A stretch of 64,000 nucleotides of DNA from Gongronella butleri (lineage: Eukaryota > Mucoromycota > Mucoromycetes > Mucorales > Cunninghamellaceae), in contig JAIWZP010000024.1 of NCBI GenBank assembly GCA_025201375.1, positions 1 through 64,000 of the forward strand, written 5' to 3'. A program made the translations under genes and the position numbers. The stretch's first letter is position 1; each line of letters opens with the position of its first letter. Below are positions 1 to 10,466 of the stretch, piece after piece. The notes beneath the pieces are model-generated. The model ran no database searches, was not told the origin of the DNA, and worked only from the letters and a program-made list of their open reading frames with translations.

Positions 1-324
1 ATCCCTCTCTCGTCTTTTGGAACACTAGGAGGTGCGTGTGCAAGCAATTCAGTTGCAAGATACTATCAAAACACGCGTTGATAGCGTGACGCAAGGCCGG
101 GGGAGCGCGTGTTTTGGGCGCAAAAAAAAAAAACACACACACACACACACACACGCACAAAAAAGCGCTCAAATCGTCGGTCCTCGATTTATTTTTAGTC
201 ATTGTGCCTGTCGCTGGCACTGAAGGTTACGCAAAAACAAAAGACGGATTTTATTTTTCTTCGATCATCATGAGAGAGCATTGGTCCACGACGTCCATCA
301 GCATTGATCGTCGCCATCAGCAGC
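1..324. other. 3' flank of the acidic-protein gene with a CA microsatellite
   Basis: No gene is visible. An A-run followed by a (CA)n tract of about 22 nt lies at roughly 133-156. The rest is presumably the 3' UTR and terminator of the minus-strand gene that ends at 325. Confidence 0.5.
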
Positions 325-982
325 TCATTCCTCGTCATCTTCTTCGTCCTCTTCCTCTTCGTCCTCCTCATCGTCATAGTCGTCTGCCTTCTTGGTGCCG
401 GCATTCAAGACACGCGCGCTACGGCGCTCGGGGAGGGCCTCGTCATCTTCATCTTCAAAATCATCGTCGTCTTCTTCGTCGCCCTCCTCGTCTTCATCGG
501 CATAGTCATTTGGGAAATCCTCGTCGTCCTCTTCATCATCATCCTCATAATTGTTCTGGGCGTCGTACTCTTCTTCCTCCGACTCCTCGTCGCGGTCTTC
601 GTCTGGGAAAAATAAATAAAAGTGAGAAAAATCGGTGACCAAGTAAAGATGACGCGTCCGTGGACGCGCCTCAGTCGTTGATTGAGATCATTACCATCTT
701 GCTGAGGCTCGGGGTCGCTAACATCTTCGCTGTGGGCCAAGAGCAAGAGCAATTGAGGACAAAAACATGAAAAAACGCGTCAATTTCGCCACCTTTGTCC
801 TTTTTGTTTCCGCGCTTCAAGAACCTGACGTGTTTCTCACATTCGCCCAAATGATAAAAATAAAAAGGGCGCCAAGCAGCTTACCTTATCACGGATTTTT
901 GCTTTTTCAGCAACTTTTCTTCGGCAGGCTCGGCAGAGAGCTGTCGTTTCTTGGTATTGACACCGTTTTCGTTTTCGGTCAT
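325..982 (-). CDS. Acidic low-complexity nuclear-type protein, 136 aa, 3 exons
   Basis: Exons on the minus strand are 982-885, 729-695 and 602-325, giving 136 codons plus stop with all junctions in frame. The donors are gtaagc and gtaatg and both acceptors end in cag. The N-terminus is short and basic (KKRQ, LLKKQK), like a nuclear targeting segment. From about residue 40 the protein is almost entirely Asp/Glu, broken by a small basic patch (PERRSARVLN, then GTKK). This layout resembles histone chaperones and prothymosin-like proteins, but I recognise no specific family. No membrane segment or signal peptide is present. The start is the first Met of the frame after an A-rich leader. The exon model is good; the function is unknown. 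Confidence 0.7.
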
Positions 983-2187
983 TGTACAAGGAGAAAGGAG
1001 GATTGGGAAAGGAACAGAAAAAAAAAAAAAAAGCGAGAGAGAAAAAAAAAAAGGAAAATAAGGAGTTCTCAACAAAATTTGCCCATGGGCCCGGCCGAAA
1101 AAGGGAACACCCAAGCAATGCCTGATGTACGCATCATTGCTTCCTCATTTGTGCAATTGGCTAGGCTGTCCAATCCACCCACAACTGAAAAAAGACGCAA
1201 TTCCTCTCTCCCTCCGCCCAGCCAGCGTCACACACCTACACAGGAACACCGACAACCATGCGCTTCTGGTTCGTGCCTCCTTTTTTTCCTTTCACTTGCC
1301 CGCGTCCAATTGGAGGGCTGCGACGGGCGCGGGCAGTCGATGCGCCTGCTGGTCCAAGCTTTTTATGCTTTTTTTATCATTTTTGTCATTTTTTTTTCAT
1401 TTGTGGGAAGATTTCTGCTGCGAATGGGTAGCCCGACTAGCGTGGCGCATGTGCGCGTCGAGCGTGCGCCAGTTGGCAAGAGCAAAGAAAGGGCTAGTTG
1501 CCATTGACATGGGTCAAAAGGGAGTCGGAAGCATGGGTGGGAATTAATTGGCAGGGCTTTTGGGAGAAAAAGTGCCTTTTTGCGAGCTTACACACAGCCA
1601 CTTGCCAAACTTGGACACTGGCTGGATGGACACAACAACAAAAGAGACCGCCGTGTGGGCGCGGTGGGCGGCGGGGCCGTGACGCGCTTTTTTTTTTTCG
1701 TGTTTTTTTTTTTTACGCCTGCTGATGGGAAATGAGAAGGGTGATCCTGATCGACGACGGCGCGACAGACCCCGCCCGTCCCAACTCCGGGCGGCAAGAG
1801 CGGGGATTCACGGCATGCCAGCGCGTCCTGGAATCTTTTGTGGGGGAGAAATGAGAAAAATGGCCCTTTCATTCGAAAATCACATGAAATTTCGCTTTTC
1901 CGTCGCGGTGCGTCACTGAGATTCACGTCCACGACGTCCAATTGACGATTCTCTATCACATTTGGATTTGGGTGCACACGAAAGTCTATTTATTGTTCAT
2001 AATGGCTATTTACAGGTAAAATAAGAGAATTGGGGAGTGATGGTGTCAAAGGGGGGAATAAATTGAGATTGAGCTTACAATACAGGAGACAGAGACTTGA
2101 AGAAAATAAGGAGCACAAAAGTGGGGAGCAAAAAAGAGTAAGAAAAAAGGGCGCGCGTGGATGATTTTGGGTGTGGTATCTTGGGAA
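983..2187. other. Intergenic, A/T-run rich
   Basis: This is the promoter side of the acidic-protein gene and the 3' flank of the mitoferrin gene. It has several A- and T-runs (around 1018-1060 and 1688-1713). Short overlapping open frames occur on both strands but look like noise, and I see no gene. Confidence 0.5.
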
Positions 2188-3200
2188 TTAAAGGGGTAGG
2201 AGGCTGGCAGGCTTGTCCTGGCCGTACGAAGACCTGATCAGCCATTTAAAGTACTCGTAGACGGACCAGGAGATGGCGGCGGCGGGCATATGTGTGAGGA
2301 CTCTTGGTTTGAAGCCACGGAAGAAGCCACTCATGCCATATCGCTCCTTGATGATGGTAGCGGCGTCCACAATGCCCGTTGCGCTGCGGATGCGCGGATC
2401 CTGGCTCTGTCCACGCGTCTGCAGCAGCGTCTTGATCACATCCAGGGGCGTCGTGACCGATGACGCCACGGCACCGGCTAAACCACCGGCCATCATATGC
2501 GTTGACGGATCGTAGCCGCCATTGGGATTCAACACCTTGCGGAAATATTCATACGTCGAGAATTGGACGGACTGGAAAGGCACTGACATGGCTAGCGTCG
2601 TGGGCAGCGAAATGTAAAAGGCGACCCAGCCTTCCTTGGCAAAAACCGACTTTGCGCATTCCCTCACGGTCCTGTACGTGCTGTCACGCAGCTGCATACG
2701 CTGCTTGATCACTACGGCGAGAAGAAAATGAAAAAAGCCAGTGAGCATCCTATTTTTCGTTGTTTTTTTTTTCCTTGTTTCCGCGTTTTCTTACCATCAA
2801 ATGGATTCATCAAGGTATCATGAGCAAGAGTCGCGGTGGCACCGGCCGCGGCGGCGGTCAAAGGGTGATGGCCATCGCCTTTTGCGCCGTAATAGTCCTT
2901 GCAATATTCGTATGTAGCGAAATGCAGCGCGTGCGCCGGTCCGGCGCCCATGACGACTGAATTGACGCCACGCCACAGATTCTTAAATGCGGCCGCTTGC
3001 TGGTTGCCGCTCAATGCCAATGTGGGCACAGGCAATGATGAGGCAGGGGTGGCTTGAATCACCTGCATCCGAGTCTAAAAAAAAAAAACAATGAGCACCC
3101 CGTCATTTACCTTTTTGTCCTCCCCTGCCTTTCCCACCCAGTGCTGTGCGTCATGAATAGCCACGCTCTTTTTCTCTGACGGAATTGAACGCTTTTTTTT

Positions 3201-3244
<44 letters not shown>

Positions 3245-3388
3245 TTTTTTTTTTTTTTTTACCTTGATTGAATCCACAGGGTACATGGCACAATGCTCAG
3301 CAATGCCAGCACAGGCACCAGCCACGGCATTTTGGATCATCGTCGAGTTGTCGCCGAGCGATTCATAGTCATAATCTTCTTCGGCCAT
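2188..3388 (-). CDS. Mitoferrin, mitochondrial iron carrier (Mrs3/Mrs4 family), 309 aa
   Basis: The three exons are 3388-3263, 3074-2795 and 2711-2188, 310 codons including stop. The product has the three tandem repeats of the mitochondrial carrier family. Each repeat carries its signature at the end of the odd-numbered helix: MYPVDSIK, MNPFDVIKQR and TTPLDVIKTLL. The residues between them match mitoferrins (a long loop after repeat 1, then HFATYEYCKDYYG and STYEYFRKVLNP). The family moves ferrous iron across the inner mitochondrial membrane for heme and Fe-S cluster synthesis. Length is typical (about 300 aa). Intron 1 contains a long CT/T tract. The upstream region carries a cluster of iron-type GATA sites (separate entry), which fits the assignment. 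Confidence 0.95.
3194..3260. repeat. (CT)n plus poly-T simple repeat inside mitoferrin intron 1
   Basis: On the + strand a T-run is followed by about 17 CT units and a second T-run. On the gene strand this places a purine tract right after the donor. It is a simple-sequence tract and probably length-variable. Confidence 0.9.
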
Positions 3389-4144
3389 AATGGAATGAAA
3401 TGCAAGTCTAAAAGGTAAGAAAAGGGGGACGCGAGGCGAGGAAGGGGCAGACGAAAATGCCAAACAAGCAAGAAAAAAAAAGAAAAAGAGTGGGGTTTAC
3501 AGAAGAAGAGCAAGAAGAAGCACGAAAAAAAAATTTAACAAACATATACCTGGCTGGCGGCTTTCAAACGGGGTTTGTCATTCGCATCTGCATCCAATCA
3601 AAACTGATCTGATAAGCCGCGATGAGCGTCTCCGATTGGCTTATCGTTGTGATAGTCTCGATGAGGCAAGAACACATCACCCATTTGCCACCCCCCTTTT
3701 GCTCGACCCCCTTCGATCCGGCCCCCATCCCCCGCCCCCCATCAAAATTTCCATCTGATAAGTCTGGGTGTTGTTTTTTGTTGTTTTTTCTTCTTGTTGA
3801 TCACCATTTCAGATGACATCCTCCCACCCTTGCCACACAACACACACCAGACTCATGACAGGTCATCTAGCAACATGCACATCACGCACAAACACAAAGG
3901 AAAAAGCGCGTCATCCCATCAGATAAGCCAATTTTTATGCTCCTGAGGTGTTTCGGGCTTCCCATCCAGCCTTTTTTTTTATTTTTTTTCTCCACGTCTC
4001 TGTTGCGCAAATGGGAATTCGAGAGCGGGGCACAACGGGGGTAAAGGTTTTCAAAAGGGTCTTTTCCGTCATTGAGCCTTTTAAGCTTTTCCGTCTTTTC
4101 ATTGAAACACAAACAAATCAACGACAAAGCATGCCTTTTGCGTC
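3389..4144. other. Mitoferrin promoter and 3' flank of the 7TM gene
   Basis: No coding sequence is seen in this 756-bp gap between two minus-strand genes. It carries a cluster of GATA and CCAAT motifs, listed separately, and T/C-rich tracts. Confidence 0.6.
3607..3926. promoter_or_regulatory. Cluster of iron-type GATA sites (ATCWGATAA) with CCAAT boxes upstream of mitoferrin
   Basis: Three exact matches to ATCWGATAA, the consensus of SreA/Fep1-type iron-sensing GATA repressors, lie at 3607-3615, 3753-3761 and 3918-3926, all within 540 bp upstream of the mitoferrin start. A fourth GATA core lies in reverse at 3641-3646. Two of the cores are part of the same 11-mer, GATAAGCCAAT, at 3922-3932 and reversed at 3635-3645, joining GATA and CCAAT elements. 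The motifs are seen directly. Iron regulation is inferred from the binding specificity known in ascomycetes and from the identity of the downstream gene. Confidence 0.6.
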
Positions 4145-5637
4145 CTAAACAGCGGAGCTGTTTGGCCGCGGTGCCTTAAAGTCGTCCATGCGGATGGACG
4201 CGGCCTCGACGCTGTACGCACTTTCGTGCTCAAAATGGCTGACCTTCATATCTTCTTCGTCGTCGTCCTCGGCAAATGCTGGCTCCACCGGGCGCGTTGG
4301 CTCATTGGTCATCTTGGCGCGCCGCCCCGCCTTGAGCTGCTTGATGATCAGATAAGAGGCAATGTACCCTATGATACCAAATGAAAAAAAAAAAAAACGC
4401 GGGTGAGCCATTTCGCCGAGAAATTGAGGTGAATTGAGGGAGAGCAATGACCCGAATGCCTATGTTCGGGGGTCATCGGCAAGAGAGCAGGTTTGCATGG
4501 CTTGCCATTTTGGGTCTGTGATCATGACAAGGCCACATGGCTCTATGCCGCTTCATCTCCGCAAAAAAAAGGGGGTCACCGTTGGAAAAACTTACAATCG
4601 ATTGTGTAAAACACCGGCGTGCTTCCGCCCAAAATCTTGTACATGAGCAAAATCCCCGTCACAATATTTGAAAAGCACACGCCAAAGCTGAGTCACCAAT
4701 GGCAAACCATGCAAAAAAAGAGAATAATGAGGAAAGAAAGACATGTGAGTCCTTTTTCAAACATGGTGGCACATGGCGACAGATCTCACACTGCCTCACG
4801 TGTTTGCGCCAATAAAATGGAAGCGAGACGCGCCGCTGAGAAAGACTTACCCGTAGATCAATCCTTCACGTATCAATGTGCGTTGGATGCTCGAGCCTAA
4901 AACACGATAGTGGCGGTAAATGACGAGCAAAAAACACGCCGACAAGAATGCATTGGACGAAAAGTTGAGCGCTGCCTTGACAATGACGATGTAGATGGCT
5001 AAGTTCATGTATAAAAAGCAAAAAAGAGAGAAAAAAATTACTGTTATCGCCTGTTTTTGCCCATCAACCAGTCCATTTGTACCCATGCGTCGGTGTCACT
5101 TTTTTTTTTCTGTCTTACGGTAATCTGTGGAGCACACGCCTTGTTGGAAAAACGTGTTGGATCTGCCGACAGTGATGTTCAAGCCAATAAACACGACGAT
5201 GCCGATAAGCGGCATGGAGCCAATGATCAGGATGATCTTTGACTGATTGTTACCCAAATAGGCCTTCCACAGCAGGATCGACTGCAGGATAATGTCGGCC
5301 ATATTGACACCAATGATCGAGAAATAGAGTCTCTGAACCGAGAAAAGCGCGTTTTGCGACGTTGTGAGCAACGCAACGTTCGTTTTTTTTTACCTTTTCA
5401 TCACTCGGCCACGCTTACAAAGGTGCAATCGACAGGTGTCAATGGTGTCAAGAGCGTGACAAAAGTGACAATGATGCCCAAGAATGCCTGGAACAGCACG
5501 ATGAAATGGATAAGTTTGCGGCTTTGCATGTACATTGCCGCGGCTTGGAACGTCTGCCATACAAAGCAGCTCAGTCCAATGCTGACGACCATGAGCGAAA
5601 AGGCGACCTCTTTGGCTTCCATGCTACCAACATCCAT
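4145..5637 (-). CDS. Predicted seven-helix membrane protein, 298 aa, 5 exons
   Basis: Exons are 5637-5419, 5332-5119, 4998-4851, 4687-4596 and 4368-4145, which close to 299 codons. Hydrophobic helices occur throughout (for example LIHFIVLFQAFLGIIVTFV, IILIIGSMPLIGIVVFIGL, FLSACFLLVIY and a segment in exon 4), giving about seven. A hydrophilic C-tail of some 60 residues follows, rich in acidic residues (EDDDEEDM). The topology is receptor-like. I do not recognise a conserved motif of a named GPCR class, so the role is unknown. The exon 1 donor must be the internal gtaagc at 5418, because reading on to the next GT hits stop codons. The gene is head-to-head with CDC42. Confidence 0.75.
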
Positions 5638-6537
5638 TTTGAATTAGAATAAATTTTTTTAAAAAAAAAGGGAGTTTAGACAAAAGTGAATGGACAAGAA
5701 ATGGATGCGACACGGTCCTTTATAAATGCCATTGACGAACAACGCGTCGCGATTGGCTCAAAAGGTCAATAGGACGTTTGGCGCATAGGATGCGCCGCTG
5801 ATCACGCTCAAACCCCCCCTTTTTTTTCTTTGGGCTGGCTAAAATTCATGCAGGCAGAACAGATTGGGCGTGTCAAGAGTGCCGCACTGTGCTTGCTCTT
5901 GATTGTTCAATGTTGTCTCCTGATTTCCGGACACACTCCAAATATAGCAGGCATTGGTGTTACGCGCGAGGCAGGGGCGTGTTTTTGTTTTGCCTTGCTT
6001 CGAGCCATTGAATCTGCGCGTTCTCCTTTTGCACCATTTCTATTCTATTTTTTATGATCCAGACCAATTGGGCATCGATTTTCATGTGCAAAAGAAGAGA
6101 AAGACGAAAGACTGTTGATCAAACGCACTTTTGCCTGAAATTGAGAATGGCAAAAGAGCCAAAGAGGGACAATACGTGACCAGCCAATGAAATGCCATGG
6201 CAGCAATCACCGCGTGTGCGCTCAATCAGTCTTTGTGTCGCAAAGAGCGGGGCCTTTGGGCCCCAAATCCAAGTTTCCTTTTTTTTTTTTTTTTTTTTTT
6301 TTTCCTTCTTTCCTTTTCTCTTTTTTTTTTTTTTCTTTCTTTCTTGCCCTCTTTCTCTCTTTTGTCCCATCTCCTCATCAGCACTTTCTCCCTGAAAAAT
6401 TGGCTGTTCTTCGTTTAGCTCCCTCAACCCTATAATTCAACTCGTTTTTATCCGCTTTTATTGTAAGTTTTTACTTGGCGCCCCTCATCATGAGAAAACA
6501 ACTGTGCCTTGACGTTCTTTTGTTATCTCACTAGTCG
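5638..6537. other. Divergent promoter region between the 7TM gene and CDC42
   Basis: This 900-bp gap has long T/TTTC tracts (about 6278-6350) just upstream of CDC42. Overlapping frames on both strands over the T tract are low-complexity noise. I see no gene. Confidence 0.5.
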
Positions 6538-7783
6538 ATGCAAACCATCAAGTGTGTTGTCGTCGGTGACGGTGCCGTGGGGTAAGTGCTTTTTTATCAT
6601 TTTTCGTGTGAAAATGGCGACTCACTGTGCTTTTTTATTATCTCGACCAACAGGAGTACGTTTTGAAAGCAGCAACACGACACGAACCGCGCAAAATGCG
6701 CTCAATTCACTCAATTACTCACCCATCTACCGATTTTTTTCTTTTGTTTTTTTCGCGACACTCCTATTTTTATCGCTTTTTATAGAGGTGAGCATGATTT
6801 TTGAGTTTTGACGAATGTGGACATCCATGGGCACACAAAAAAGACACGCGTGGTCTTGGCACAGTGGTTGCAATGGTGCTGACGTTCTTGTTTTTTTTTT
6901 TTTTTCTAGACCTGCCTGTTGATATCATACACGACAAACAAATTCCCTTCTGAATATGTGCCAACGGTAAGTTTTGAGTGAAAGATGCCAATTTGAAACA
7001 AAACTGACCCCCACCACCCCTTTCCTCGTCATTTTCCAGGTCTTTGATAACTATGCGGTGACGGTCATGATTGGTAAAAATGACTAAATGACGCGAAAAT
7101 GCGTGTTTTTATCCTTTTTTTTCTGCTTTCTAGGCGATGAACCTTATACTCTGGGTCTCTTCGATACTGCTGGTAAGTCGCGCGCGCGCGAAATGAGGAC
7201 AATGAAAAAAAACAATGTGGGGCATTGCCTATTTCATTGATTTGCCCTGGAGCCAAGGGCATGGAAAGGGGAAAAGGGGGACCATGATCTCATTTTCTTT
7301 TTTTTTTTTCAATCAGGTCAAGAAGATTATGATCGCCTGCGCCCTCTTTCGTACCCCCAGACGGATGTCTTCCTTGGTAAACATAGGGTGTCCACGTGAG
7401 GCGCGCCAACAATGACTCATGGTATGCTTCTTTTTATATTTTTAGTGTGTTTCTCGGTGACATCGCCTGCGTCGTTTGAAAACGTCAAGGAAAAGTGGTT
7501 CCCCGAAGTGCACCACCATTGCCCTGGCGTGCCTTGCCTGATTGTGGGCACGCAAATCGATTTGCGCGACGACCCGAATGTCAATGAGAAGCTGCTCCGA
7601 CAGCGACAGCGACCCATCACCTTTGACGCCGGCGAGCGATTGGCGCGCGAGCTTGGCGCCGTCAAGTACGTCGAGTGCTCGGCGCTCACGCAAAAGGGCT
7701 TGAAGAATGTCTTTGACGAAGCCATTGTCGCCGCGCTGGAACCCCCTGTCAAGAAGAAGCCCAGGAAATGTATTCTTTTGTAA
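6538..7783 (+). CDS. CDC42: Cdc42 Rho-family GTPase, 191 aa, 8 exons including two 2-nt exons
   Basis: The product closely matches Cdc42: the [15 protein letters not shown] start, switch I around YVPTVFDNY, switch II ([20 protein letters not shown]), the effector-region [15 protein letters not shown], the SALTQKG G5 box and a C-terminal CILL prenylation box after KKKPRK. It directs polarised growth from the plasma membrane. Exons are 6538-6581, 6654-6655, 6786-6787, 6910-6966, 7040-7073, 7134-7172, 7317-7376 and 7446-7783. The exon 1 end (GG) plus microexons GA and AG give GGG AAG, the invariant P-loop Gly15-Lys16, before ACC for Thr17. The total is 192 codons, exactly the canonical 191 residues. 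Without the microexons the frame is lost and Lys16 is missing. The fourth splice phase and the final length both support the model. Confidence 0.93.
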
Positions 7784-8113
7784 CTCTCCCCCTTTCCCTC
7801 TCTTTTCTCCTTTTGTCTTTCTCCGTTCTTGGGCAAGTCTCCTCGCTCTCTAGCCCTCATTTGATTCCACGTTTGCGCATTAGCGTGTCTGTCTTTGCTC
7901 TCTTTTTTTTTTCACTCTCCCCTCACCTTTTTTTTTTAAACACTTGCTCATTCCCCCTTTTTTCCCACCCCTGAATTCCGTCCCAAGAGTCCTTTAGAAG
8001 CTTGATTTTTTATTTTCAAATACAGTAAAGACTGAGGTCACGATTTTTGCGCTACAAATAAAATAAAACAACACGAGAGAATGACAAAATGCGACGCGTC
8101 GATGGCGAACGGA
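7784..8113. terminator. Convergent 3' flanks of CDC42 and the phosphatase gene
   Basis: The gap is 330 bp, strongly T/C-rich after the CDC42 stop, with an AAATAAAATAAAA-type polyadenylation region for the minus-strand gene near 8056-8068 on the + strand. No coding sequence is seen. Confidence 0.4.
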
Positions 8114-9844
8114 TCATAAAAAATACTGGCTGCCAGGCCCTGCAGTGTAGCTTGCGTCGCCTTGTACTTCGTTTTCCCTGAATATCCTAAAGTCCGAGTC
8201 CTCGACAGGCCGGTCGTCGGGCACCTTGAGGATTGCCGCCAAATTGCCACATCGGTAACTAAATGAGTAATAAAAGCATGAGACCCGATGCTCAGGGGCC
8301 TCGACGACGACGGGAAAAGAAAAAAAAAGTGCGCGTTTTACCAGTAATTGGGCGCCGACCACAGCGTCACTAAGTTTTTGTTGGGAAAGGGGAAGTTGTA
8401 GCCATCATCCACCAATTGATGGCTGCGCACGATCAATTGCAGATCATTGTTGTGGCAAAACTAGTATGTAGAAAAAATGACAAAGGCAATAATGAGCACT
8501 CGAGGCCCTGCATTTGTTTGTTTTTCGACGCGTCTTTGCATTATTGCGCGTCGCGTTCGCGTGGCCGCCTTACCGCGTCTGTCGGTAAATGGCCAAAGAG
8601 AAAGCCTCCTCCTCGTGGGCTGATTGCCCAGGATTCTACTTGAGACTCAGGATCCGACCATAGCAAATCTATAAAAAAAAAGAGGGTTGATCTCAATTGC
8701 AACGTGTCACAGATATAAAAAAAAAAAAGCTAGCCCTGGCCCATCGTCACTCTTACCACAGGGGCCACCTGTCTGTGGCAGCTCTTGCATGCGAAAGAGT
8801 GTGCTGATAAAGAAGCATGAGTAAAGACGCGCAAAACAGAAAAAAAATACAACGAGACTCACCGAATTGAATCGATGGACGGTAGCTCGGGCGATAGGCC
8901 ACCGTGCACGCAAAACACAGAGTCATCGATGATCTAAAACAGGGTGCAATGGTTGTAAAATGAGCTTTCTCCTGGAAACGAGCGTAAAAATGGTTTTTTA
9001 CAGCGGCCAAAGGGAGGTAATCAAACACAGTGCAGCACCATTCCCACACCTTGGCGCTCTGGTACTTGGTCAAGCACTCGTCTACGAGAAAAAGGCAGCA
9101 AACATCAGAGTTTTGTACGCGTGCATGTGCAATTGAACGCAATTTAGTGCAAATCACGCACTGTCGACCGCAATGGTCACCCACTTTACCGTAAAATCCA
9201 TAGACGCGAGTCACTTGGCGCGATTCGTGATTGCCCCTTGTCAATGTGATGCGATCGGGATACCTGACGTTGTAAAAAAAAGAAAAAAGAAAAAAAGAGA
9301 GAAAAAAAAAAGGGCATGTAAGTTCCAAATCGCTTTGTTGGCGTGGTATACTTGCTTGACTTTGAGCAACAAAAGCAACGTGAGCGTCTCTAAGGAATAG
9401 CGGCCACGGTCGACAAAATCGCCCTAGAAGAAAATTTTAAAAAAAAAGTGAGACCGCGCCTCTCTCACGCAAATTGGTTGTCGGGAAGAGCTGGGCCTGA
9501 GAAATAGGCCGGCTCGCTTCCATACCATGAAGATATACGACGTTGAGGGAATATCGCCGCCAACCTCGAACAGCTTGAGCAGGTCGTAAAACTGGCCATG
9601 AATATCACCACAAAGGGTGACAGGGGTATGTACAGGCACGACAGTCGACTCCTCGGCCAAGATTTCTTTGAGCTACGTGAAACGCCACAAGAAACAAGCA
9701 CGCAAAGGTTCTCACTGTCGTCAGCACAAAATTGGCAAAGATGTATGTGGTGACAATTTTTACCTTGTTGCAAAGCAGCCGCATGTCATTTTCAGGAAGG
9801 TATCTGCAGTTCTTGATGGACTCGATGCACGCATCTATATCCAT
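8114..9844 (-). CDS. PP2A/PP4/PP6-family Ser/Thr phosphatase catalytic subunit, 308 aa, 10 exons
   Basis: Exons are 9844-9764, 9672-9526, 9423-9356, 9263-9190, 9081-9002, 8933-8863, 8803-8757, 8668-8574, 8460-8342 and 8258-8114, 309 codons including stop. All metal-site motifs are present: GDIHGQF (49-55), GDFVDRG (77-83), RGNHESR (108-114) and VHGG. SAPNYCYRCGN precedes the C-terminal YFL tail, whose leucine is methylated in this subfamily. YLPENDM near the N-terminus, GDFVDRG and WAISPRG are closest to PP6/Sit4 in my memory. The protein is divergent ([23 protein letters not shown]), so Ppg1 is an alternative. Intron 3 must use a GC donor (gcaagt at 9355) to keep the frame. The protein presumably works with SAP-type or other regulatory subunits. 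Confidence 0.92.
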
Positions 9845-10466
9845 GATTTAAATATTCTGGGTGAGAAATAAATACGATAAATAAAGTGGGGAAGAAAAAA
9901 GTCAAGTGTGCGATACCGCCGCGTTTCCCCCTTTTTTTTTATCGTTTTGGCAGTAAAAATTCAGCCTCAGCTGAGCCTAGTTTTTGTTTTGCCTTGACAA
10001 GCGAATCTTCCAAAACTGGTGGGACCGAGTGTACAGACAGCACGCAACGCACGTCGACTGAACGCGATCTTTTTCGCAATTGCTTGCGTACTTTTCCTTT
10101 TTTTTTTTTTGCTGTTGCTTGCTGAAAAGCGCTTTTTTTTCTGCTACTGTACACCGCCTGTGATACTGTATCATATCATGGGCCATCATGGGGGATATGA
10201 TATCATAGAGCGGCGTCGTTCGCTGAAGGTGCCACACATTCCCCTTTTTTATTTTTTGAATCCCCTCTTTTTCCATTTCTCGATTCAATTTCGATGTGGA
10301 ATCGCTACAGTATGATACAATCTGATATGAAATGATATTTTTTATTGCTGTTTCGTACACGATGAGGTTAAATAATACTGGGATGAGAGAAAAAAAGAGA
10401 ATGAATGCATGATGCAGCGCGATGAAGAGATGAACAAGATCAAAGGCGGGTGTGCGTGAATGGCGT
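9845..10466. other. Phosphatase promoter and EFL1 3' flank
   Basis: No gene is seen. The stretch contains paired inverted copies of an ATGATACAGTA-like word (10161-10174 and 10306-10318) and a near-palindromic AT-rich block at about 10171-10210. Confidence 0.5.

Noticed and set aside
4348..4357. A fifth ATCAGATAA match near mitoferrin
   Set aside because: It lies within the last coding exon of the 7TM gene, so it was not counted as part of the promoter cluster.
6187..6435. Phe-rich frames upstream of CDC42
   Set aside because: They are translations of T/TTTC tracts in a promoter region.
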